DNA from: Takakia lepidozioides
Lineage: Eukaryota > Streptophyta > Takakiopsida > Takakiales > Takakiaceae
DNA: 64,000 bases
Direction: 5' to 3'
NCBI GenBank assembly: GCA_030704615.1
Contig: CM060731.1
Coordinates: 34,658,001 to 34,722,000, forward strand
Position 1 is the first letter of the stretch. The number at the start of each line of letters is the position of its first letter. Under the pieces are notes generated by a model. The model was not told the origin of the DNA. It did no database searches and worked only from the letters and a program-made list of their open reading frames with translations. Positions 36,173 through 44,174 of the stretch are shown here, one piece after another. Both the position numbers and the translations under genes were made by a program.

Positions 36173-36826
36173 TTAGAATTCAGATATAAGTAATTTTACC
36201 TGACTCCTTCTGATTTGGGCTTCATGCTGGGGAGAGAATGAGGGAAGAGAGACAACATTGTGCTGTGGAGCCGCAGCCTCAGCCGCGTCCTCAAAGGATG
36301 ACATTCTCGAGGTAGATTTCACACCATTGATACTTAACACGGAGGGTGAGGATTGTAGAGTGAGGTCCACGAAATCCCCTACACATTTGTCAAGTTGGTT
36401 TCTATCTTCGACATTCAATCCTAAACAATCCTGCGACAGAACATCATTTTCAGGAATGGATTGAAGAAGAGGGTCGTGCAATTGAAGGGAAGCCAAGTGC
36501 CTGGATGATGCTTCAACGTCGATGACAGAAATCTCAACAGTAGTGTGGATGTTGTCCCTCTGTAGATGAATTTCGGATATGGAGGATTCCAATGGAGGTC
36601 CCGACAAGAAGTTGGCATCAGCAGCATCGCCATGAACCTGCAGAAACGAACTTACAAGGTCAATGTACAGACACGGGATAACCTCCACTGCACAGTGGAG
36701 GTTGTCGGATTTGAAAAAACCCTCGAGACGAGTTTCAGAGAAGGTCTGTATCTCAGAGGATCGGGATGGTATGGGGTGGAGAAACGCATGGATGAGACTA
36801 GGAAATAGCAAACAATTCCATGTCAA
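36173..36826 (-). pseudogene. Unrecognised acidic/disordered protein segment, downstream end of the degraded cluster
   Basis: An open frame of 217 codons is mostly Ser/Asp/Glu-rich with no domain that I recognise. An intron is likely between about 36715 and 36639: the stretch with the palindrome at 36680-36703 ends in TTCTGCAG before GTTCATGGCGATGC. The remaining exon (HGDAADANFLSGPP to LISEF) is collinear with, and 3' of, the phosphatase at 37050-37638, so it may be that protein's tail. Function unknown. Confidence 0.35.
36680..36703. repeat. 24-bp palindrome, perfect copy (spacer CA)
   Basis: Arm AACCTCCACTG, then CA, then the exact complement arm CAGTGGAGGTT. One of a family of six sites confined to 36.6-62.5 kb, probably intronic here. 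Confidence 0.9.
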
Positions 36827-37049
36827 TTCAGATTGAAAAGGAAATCACAGTACACAACAGTTTTTCTAGAAAAACAATACAACCTATAAAAAAACCAATA
36901 AAAAATAAACATTGAATCACAGACGTGGTTGATCAATAAAATCTTTATTTTGAAGCATCATATCGGAGATTCCTGTAATTAGAATCATCAACATAATCTA
37001 GGAGAGGCTTAAACTTGGGATCGGTGGAAACATTCTGACAAGGCTTAAG

Positions 37050-37638
37050 TCATATCCTATTTTCCCTGAGATAACTGGAAACGGTGTGAGATTTCTTCAT
37101 TTCAAGCAAATATTTCTGAAGAACCTTCTGGAGATAGCAAGAGCCCGTCTCAACGGATTCAAACGATTTTAGAATCAGGCAGGATTCAAGCGGGTTCAAC
37201 ACACACTTAATAACTGAATCGTCAATAAGTAGAGTGTTACTCAGGTTGTACTGACCACCAAATCTTTGCCAGACCGTCATCAATGGCTTCAAGAACAGAC
37301 TCGGCGGGTCGTATCCTGATATAAATTGAGGGTGGACAAAAGTAGGACAGGAGATACAATCTTCCTGAGACATAACGAATGTCGGTTGAGGAAGACCTCG
37401 AAGCATCCACGATAGGCTGTAAGTTCTTGTACATCATGCAGCTCCATATACCTAGATGGAAATGTTTGTTCAACTTTGTCCACATCTCACGATATTTTTC
37501 CCGCCTACAGACAAGTCGAAATCCAACAAGAGCTGATATCTTGTAGTCTGTCTCGGACATTTGGGGGACACTGTAGCTCTTCTGGTGCTTCAAGACTTTG
37601 CACAAAACTCCATTCAGGTCAAAAATTATCAAGCTCAA
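37050..37638 (-). pseudogene. FCP1/SCP-like HAD phosphatase, frameshifted (copy b)
   Basis: FCP1/SCP (NIF) phosphatases remove phosphate from serines, classically in the RNA polymerase II C-terminal domain. The N-terminal half (37638 to about 37400) has the nucleophile motif as FDLNGVLC, in place of the usual DLDGT/VL, and then FHLGIWSCMMYKNLQPIVDA. The second half continues in another frame (about 37406-37050): FVMSQEDC, KPLMTVWQRFGG and the acidic motif NTLLIDDSVIKCVLNP. A one-base shift at about 37400 separates the halves, so it is broken as read. Plant family members often carry Asn at the second position of the first motif, so that change alone need not be inactivating. Confidence 0.65.
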
Positions 37639-37741
37639 TCATTTTGCAACTGGAGAAACTGGTGCTGCAATCTGTGAGAAATTCATACATCCACTCAGGT
37701 GGTAATCAAGATAAACCAAGGACAGGATTGACATTGGGAGC

Positions 37742-37765
37742 AACGTCCACTGGACAGTCATGGTT
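37742..37765. repeat. 24-bp palindrome, decayed copy (spacer GA)
   Basis: AACGTCCACTG-GA-CAGTCATGGTT: same length and layout as the other sites with four mismatches to the perfect form. It lies between the two phosphatase genes. Confidence 0.65.
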
Positions 37766-37787
37766 CAAGAAAATCTAAAGCAGCTAT

Positions 37788-38405
37788 CTACGTTTCAAAC
37801 TGTTCCAATGAAGCGTCAGAAATTTTTTGTTTTCTAAGATAAACCTGCCACTGCAAATCCCATAGCAAGAGGCATTTGACTTTTGGGTCATTATACGGTG
37901 GACATCCTATGGGTTTTTCCACGTTGAATATATCAGCGTCTTTTTCGGATAACCGCAACTCTTCCAGGTGCGGTTTGAGTTCCTCCAGAAGAAACTTGTC
38001 CTTGTATGGGTCGACAAGCGCTTTATATTTTGGAAGGAAGATACCGAGCGACTTTGGGTTCAAGTACGACTTATACATATTTTCTACAGTGTCGATAAGA
38101 AGTGTGTTTGATTTGTACGCTACAGGGTCGTCTACAGTGAAAAGGTCGTAGAGACGTTTAAGATATATTGGCGCTTTCGGATATTTGGGCCATTCGGCAC
38201 TGAACGTCTGTCTATGCTTCACGCAGTTCTTATTGCTAAATTCCCTGACCTTGTAAAACCTTCTTCCAAACAAAGCCAGCCCTATATCCAGGACATTTTC
38301 TAACGGTCCAGTGTTCCAAAAGTAGACCTCAAAATGCTTAAGGACCCATTTCAGGAAGTCGTCCAACCCATTTCGGACTGCAAGCTTGAATTTTCCAGCG
38401 CACAC
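37788..38405 (-). pseudogene. FCP1/SCP-like HAD phosphatase, 5'-incomplete (copy a)
   Basis: About 205 codons carry the middle and C-terminal half of an FCP1-type domain: AVRNGLDDFLKWVLKHFEVYFWN (like the usual RPGL-x-EFL ... IWSS), then SNTLLIDTVENMYKSYLNP in place of the IDDSP-x-K motif, then a charged tail ending QFET-stop. The first catalytic motif should lie upstream, but the frame is lost before the retrotransposon edge at 38601. It is a paralogue of the gene at 37050-37638, in tandem. It may be inactive because the second acidic motif has IDT instead of IDD. Confidence 0.55.
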
Positions 38406-38600
38406 ACAGGATGGGTTGCGGGAGGGGATGTCGGGCCATCTCGGAGGTAAACCTCACCAAGGTAACCGACGTCAAGAACCAGACGTAGTATCCTGGTCGA
38501 GATCCTTTCGGTCCCTCAGAGAGGCGATACCAATCATGTGGGTTCACAGATTTGTGAAAGTCGATTGGAGGGTGGAATCATATCATCCTGTGGAATAACA

Positions 38601-39044
38601 TGTCGTGCGCATACATATCGCTACACAACTACATCGCTGTCCAAACCACACCACACATATATGCACAATAAAGTAGTCTGCCACAATCGATAAACAAAGC
38701 TAAAAAGGACATACACTTCCAACACAAGAAATATGAAATCCATCGCTATCACTCGTTGAAACTGAAGTCGAGCCAGGGGCACCCCAAGCTATGGGGACTC
38801 CACCCCACAACAACCTGTATCCCTACATAAGCACACTAAAACCTAAACACATGCAGGAGCTCGGTCGCGCAGGCTCAACTCGAGAAAGATGAGCCGCGCG
38901 ACTGCCGCTCTCGTGAAGATAAGACGGACCAGGTGTCAAACTAAACTTGACACCTGATTTAACACTTGACCTAAATCCAAGTGTTAAATACAAATAACTA
39001 GTTTTATTCTAGCTGTTTTCACACTGTGCTTATTTAACTTGACA
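38601..39044 (-). repeat. 3' LTR (444 bp) of the methyltransferase element
   Basis: On the minus strand it starts TGTCAAGTTAAATAAGC at 39044 and ends GCGCACGACA at 38601, so the termini are TGTC/GACA. Bases 38689-39044 repeat at 50037-50392. The last 89 bp repeat at 39047-39135. Confidence 0.75.
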
Positions 39045-39046
39045 GC

Positions 39047-39135
39047 TGTCGTGCGCATACATATCGCTACACAACTACATCGCTGTCCAAACCACACCAC
39101 ACATATATGCACAATAAAGTAGTCTGCCACAATCG
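39047..39135 (-). repeat. Extra copy of the LTR 3' end, directly joined to the 3' LTR
   Basis: It is identical over 89 bp to 38601-38689 and is separated from the LTR start by two bases (GC). On the minus strand a G6 run (AGCTAGGGGGG, a polypurine-tract candidate) precedes it. The arrangement of truncated LTR end, GC and full LTR resembles an LTR-LTR junction. Confidence 0.7.
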
Positions 39136-39391
39136 CCCCCCTAGCTGGTGGATAGGTCCCTCTACCTCCAGATAGCTACAAGATGTAATAGCCACAGCCG
39201 TACTAAGTCCTCTATCACTGTCCCTATTGTACTCAAACTCTATAGACCAAGAGGCCGGGTACAAGAGTAGCCCCATCGTTAGTCGCCGTCTTGCAATCTA
39301 TGAACTTGAGCCAAGATCTCGTGTGTTCAAGGTCTCCTAGTAGCTGGGTCTTGCGTTTCTTGTTAACCTCCCATGGTTGTATCCACTCCCA

Positions 39392-42300
39392 CTATCCAAT
39401 GCAATGTGGACATAACCAATCCCCATCCGGAACCATCGCAAGAGGTGGAGTCAAGCATCCCATATGCCAACCTCTAGAGCACCGATCACATACCAGCATG
39501 GTGGCTGCCCCTTTAGCAGACCCACACAACATGCACCTCAAACCTGCAGATACCACTGCCAGGTTTGGGTCAATCCTGCCATCGACATTCGGAAGGTGAC
39601 ATGGCGCACAATTACGCACATGGTCCTTCCAAGTGATGCCATCCCGACCCTCCAAGACCAAGACGCCTGAGGGCAAGACCTCTCGAACCCTCAAAATAAC
39701 ACGTCCTGCAGTCACATCCAGGGTCGTAGGAGCAGTCTGCTGCAGATAGACATAGTCACCAGGGTTGAATCTCCGAACCCCAGGACGATAGCCCCCACCA
39801 CGTATGGTAGCATACCTCAACGTATCACGGTGTTGTGCAATGGCAAGGTTCTCGAAAGCCATGGGCATGACTCTCTTGAACAACTCTGCACGCTGCTCAC
39901 ATGCACGTGCCCACACGTCCGGATCGTCAAGGTTAAGAACTGTAGCAGCTTCTCTGCGAATGGATGTAGGCAAATCCGGCTCTCGGCCAAAGAGAAGAAA
40001 GTATGGTGAGAAAGAGGCAAGTGATGCTTGCTTGCTGAACCTGTAGCCCATGGCTAACCAGGGTAACTGAAGGTCCCAATCTCCTAGGTGTCCCTTCTGC
40101 AAGCCATACTTGCGCAAACCCCTCTTTACTGTCTGAACAACTCTCTCTGCCAAGCCATCAGCTTCAGGATGATCCCGAGAAGTGGTGCGGTGGTCTATCA
40201 AGGCTTTGTCACACAAAGCCTGAAACTCCCCCAAGAACTCTCTCCCTTGGTCCGTGAGTACCTCAGCTGGAGCACCGAATCGGCTAAGCACACAATCCAG
40301 GAATGCATACGCAGCTCCCTCACTAGCCTTATCAGGCAATGGAACAATTCAATCCACTTGGAGAAGTGCTCCACCATCACCAACACGTACTTGTTGTGGC
40401 GCATGGTCAGTGGCAACGGCCCTGCGAAGTCAAGACTCCACCTGTAGCCCAATCCCATGATCGGAAGAGGGTGCAATTGTGGAGTAGGGGCGTTGAATGA
40501 AGCACGCACCCTGTCACACACCATGCACCTAGCCACAAATTGTTGCACCTCTGTGTGCATACCACGCCACCAATACTGCCCCTGCAGTAGACTATGAGTG
40601 CGTCGCACCCCAAAATGCCCCAACTCCTCATGGGCATGCCGCACTAACCGGGCCCGCTGTGTTGGGTGAGGCACAATCCTCACTCGACCATCCTCCCACA
40701 CTCGGAGCAGGTGTGTCCCCTCCCACCTGAACCTCTTGGCTCGTTGTAGGATCCGATCCCTCTCCTTGGCAGTCATAGTGGCTGCCGTGTCTCCACTGCG
40801 GAGGTAGTCCAACACAACTGAATCCTCATGTATATCTTTGGCGCCACCCTGCTCATTGCTGGCCTCAGGGTCCTCAGACACTTGATCTACAGTCATCCCT
40901 GTTGTAGGTCCAACCTGGCCTTCCGCTGCCAAGATACACAGAAATGCAGATGCATGCCATCCGGGCACCATCTCCTCGTCCGTCTCACCATGCCACCGAG
41001 CTCCAGTGTCATCCTGCTGGCTCGTGCATGGATTGCGACTCAACCCATCTGCATTTCGATTGACCAAACCCGGTCGATGCACCACCTGAAAGTCATACTC
41101 TTGAAGGATGAGTGCCCACCGTGCAAGCTTCCCCGTAAGCTTGTCTGACTCCATCAACCACTTGAGTGGTTGGTGATCCGTGACAAGGGTGAAGAGATTG
41201 CCGTATAGATAGCACCTGAAGTGTGCCACGGCCCACACTGCAGCTAAGCATTCTCCCTCATATGAGCTATACTTAGACTCTGCAGCATTGTTCGAGCGAC
41301 TAGCATAAGCCACTACGAACTCTCTTCCCTCATCATCCACCTGTGTGAGCACCGCTCCAAGCCCCAGCATGCTCCAATCTGTATGCAGCTGAAAAGGACG
41401 CCCCCTGATAGGTCGTCTCAAGATGGGCGCCGAGGTCAACCTCGCCTTGAGCTCTTGAAAAGCTTGTTCTTGCTCATCTTCCCACTGCCACTCCTGGTCC
41501 ACCTTGGTCAGCTTGGTTAGAGCCTTTGCAATGGCACTAAATCCCTTAACAAACCGTCTGTAATAGTTTGCTAACCCCATGAAAGCTCGAACTCGGCTCA
41601 CATCCGTGGGACGTGGAACCTGTGCAATGGACTCTACCTTAGTCTGCTGTACCCCCAATCCTCCAGGATATATCATGTGACCCAGGTACTCAATCTGGTT
41701 GTGGAAAAACTTGCACTTGCCCGGATGTAACTTCAATCCGTGCGTCCTCAAGCGCTCAAATACCCCCTGAAGGTGTCTCTCATGCTCCTCCACCGCAGCA
41801 CTAAAGATGATGATGTCATCTATGTAGCACCGAGCAAACTCCACCCCTGCTAGAATCCTGTCCATGACTCTTTGAAACTCAGCGGGAGCGTTTTTAAGCC
41901 CAAATGGTAAGAACCGCCACTGGTATAGGCAATCCTTCCCGTGCTCATTGATCCCCCAGAATGCCGTCTTTTGCTTATCCGCCTCCTTGATCGGCAACTG
42001 GTGATATCCGGATCGTAAATCCAACGTGCTAAAGACCTTGGAATGCCCAATGGCATCAAAGATCTCCTCTGGTGTTGGCATGGCATACCTATCGGACTTG
42101 GTCTGACGATTTACAGGCCGGTAATCACCGCACATACGTCTCTCCGTCCAATTGCCATAGACATCCTTCTTAGCTGGCATCACTGTGGCTGAAGCATACT
42201 CTCCACCAGAGAGCTCCACCAAACCTGCCTCCCAGAGATCTTGAGTCCTCATCTGAATCAAAGACCTCTCCATGTCACTGTATCTATAGGGTCTCCGAAA

Positions 42301-42539
42301 GATTGGCGTGTCAGTGGCCAACTCAATACGGATCTCTTGACCCTTCAGTGCTCCCAAGTCCTTCAAACTGAAGGCAAAGCAATTCCTGTAAGCCCTCAGG
42401 AACCGCCGTATACGTCGTCTCTCTCCTCCGGTGACAATGGGTCCAATGTCAGGCTCCCAATTGTCCTCCGTAACTGCAACCTTAAGTCCAGTGGGCTTAG
42501 AGGTAGAGGACCGTCCCGTGGTTGCTATGCTGCAACCTC
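39392..42539 (-). CDS. pol: Pol: reverse transcriptase, RNase H, integrase and C-terminal PHD finger (one frameshift)
   Basis: The frame is open from just before the methyltransferase stop (about 42560). RT motifs include [26 protein letters not shown] and the catalytic CYIDDIIIF. RNase H starts at LHTDWSMLGLGAVL. Integrase has the HHCC zinc region (HAHEELGHFGVRRTH to CMVCDRV) and the DDE core (SLDFAGPL, VLTDQGREF, GLAERVVQT). A one-base shift near 40340, between FSKWIEL and PDKASEGAAYAF, breaks the frame inside the integrase core. After a GPY/F-like region (NPGDYVYLQQ) the protein ends in a C4HC3 PHD finger, CMLCG ... MLVCDRCSRGWHMGCL ... WLCPHC. PHD fingers read histone H3 tails, and here one may guide integration, the role chromodomains have in chromoviruses. 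That role is inference. Confidence 0.9.
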
Positions 42540-44174
42540 TTGAGCAGTACCCCCTTCCTGCTCAGTCAATGACAAGGCCTCCTCCTGCCCCATCATTTCA
42601 TCCTTGAGAACCTCCTCATCCCGAGAAGAATCCCCAACCTCATCCATCACAGCTGCCTTCGCTGCCAACTCCCTCTGAACCTCGAGCACCTCCCACATGT
42701 GCCATGGATGTCTACACCTCGTGGTCCTCACCGGCTCGCCCCCACTCGCTGCCTGTACCGTCTCGGTAGGCAGAGAGACCGTCAAGGGAAGTGCACTCCG
42801 CACTCTACGTTGCTCAGCCATAGCCAAGCTGACAATCCAGGTCAAGCAATTGAGATCCATTGCTTGCCCCAACACCTGACGACGTGATGCCTCAGAAAGA
42901 GAAGGCACCGCCGTGGTCCCAGTGGAAAACCCCATAGCCCGCTCTCGCTCGTCGGCATTAGGCTCCACTAACTGCTGCAACTGAGCATCCCACAGGAGGC
43001 CAGGTCCACCATCCCGAAAAGCATGGGATCCTGGGAAGCTGAGCAGTGTAGGTAATGCTGCTCGTGGTTGACCCACCCTGTTGACCACTGCCAAAGGCGA
43101 ACGGTCATCGTGTCTCACACGTTGAGACTGCCTTCCTGTGTCCAAAATGCCATCCACGGTGAGGTGTGCTGGCCGCTGCACCCCATCAAATGCACGCTTG
43201 AGCAGTGCGGGTGGCATCAAGTTAGTCCACCATAGTCGTGGACGATGAGCCCGTGACCCCACTGCAGCTGCATCCAGCAACACTGCTGACCCAAGCCACG
43301 ACCGGACTTGATGCACACTGGCCATCACCCTGGCCCGAGAATCACCCATCAGTGGTACATTCTCCAAGATGTATGCTGGAGATACAGCTTGATGAAGCTG
43401 CAAGCAACGCAAAATCCGCACCATCTCCCAAAACAGACCCGTCCTCGAGTCTCGTAATCCATTGCCATGCCCGGCTGATGAATGCCCTTGGCAGGGCCAA
43501 CCTGCCACTATCAGATCAATAGAGCCAACCTGCTCCAAATCTTGCGCCCCCAACAAGGAAATGTCTGCTGGCAAGGCTTGTTGGTATCCACGAACTGCAG
43601 ACACAGGCAACAAGTCAGGGTACTGCTGTACCAACTGAGCCACATGGCGCAGTGAGACGCGTCGTGCAGTCTCATCCCTCTCCACATACAGGTAACGCCT
43701 TACCCGCACACCTGCCTGTAGCACAGCAGCCAATCCGGTGCTGATCCCGCCAAACAAGTCCAGAAGGCAAATGCCTTCATCCGGCCGCTGCCATACAAGA
43801 GGTGTGGTGTCCAATGGCGACAACTGAGGTGGCCCTGGTGCAATCACCGAACTCTCCTCCTCTCCTGACGGTACAAAAGCTTCTTCCCAAGCTTGTTGCA
43901 CCCGTCCATCAGCAGCTTGCTGCAAATCTTTGCTCGTACCCCACAACGGGGTGTGAGCAACCATGGCAGGCAACTCCGCCGTACCATGCATGTCATCCTG
44001 CTCTGCTGGAGGTGGCACATCCTCTGCATGGACATTGCCTTCCAGCAACTCTCCAGGCCAACTAACGGCAGCTGTGAAGGCGGCTAGTGTTGGCATCTGC
44101 CCCGCTGGGCAGCTGCAATACCCCCAATGAATGTCACAGGGAGCTGTGCACGGCGACCATCCCCTGACTGCCAT
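42525..44174 (-). CDS. C5-cytosine DNA methyltransferase encoded inside the retrotransposon
   Basis: This is predicted to transfer methyl from S-adenosylmethionine to cytosine C5 in DNA. The ORF has 549 codons, from ATG at 44174 to TAG at 42525. Motifs appear in canonical order: I, LLDLFGGISTGL (about residue 138, SAM binding); IV, GWPCQGHSSAG (about 228, catalytic Cys in PCQ); VI, ILENVPLMG (about 269); VIII-like, SRAHRPRLWWTN (about 307); and IX/X, EASRRQVLGQAMDLNCLTWI near 440-460. The compact form and the AHRPRLWWTN phrase recall DNMT3/DRM-like rather than maintenance enzymes, but assigning a subfamily needs a tree. About 110 residues precede the domain and a charged tail follows. It overlaps gag by about 90 bases in the -1 frame, and pol opens in the next -1 frame. 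No catalytic residue appears lost. Confidence 0.92.
   Translation of the reverse strand: MAVRGWSPCTAPCDIHWGYCSCPAGQMPTLAAFTAAVSWPGELLEGNVHAEDVPPPAEQDDMHGTAELPAMVAHTPLWGTSKDLQQAADGRVQQAWEEAFVPSGEEESSVIAPGPPQLSPLDTTPLVWQRPDEGICLLDLFGGISTGLAAVLQAGVRVRRYLYVERDETARRVSLRHVAQLVQQYPDLLPVSAVRGYQQALPADISLLGAQDLEQVGSIDLIVAGWPCQGHSSAGHGNGLRDSRTGLFWEMVRILRCLQLHQAVSPAYILENVPLMGDSRARVMASVHQVRSWLGSAVLLDAAAVGSRAHRPRLWWTNLMPPALLKRAFDGVQRPAHLTVDGILDTGRQSQRVRHDDRSPLAVVNRVGQPRAALPTLLSFPGSHAFRDGGPGLLWDAQLQQLVEPNADERERAMGFSTGTTAVPSLSEASRRQVLGQAMDLNCLTWIVSLAMAEQRRVRSALPLTVSLPTETVQAASGGEPVRTTRCRHPWHMWEVLEVQRELAAKAAVMDEVGDSSRDEEVLKDEMMGQEEALSLTEQEGGTAQEVAA

Noticed and set aside
36533-36556. A seventh 24-bp palindrome-like site (aatctcaac ... 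gtggatgtt)
   Set aside because: Too many mismatches to tell from chance; it lies in the coding part of the unrecognised segment.
40828-41148. Plus-strand ORF inside pol
   Set aside because: Shadow of the RNase H/integrase coding frame.
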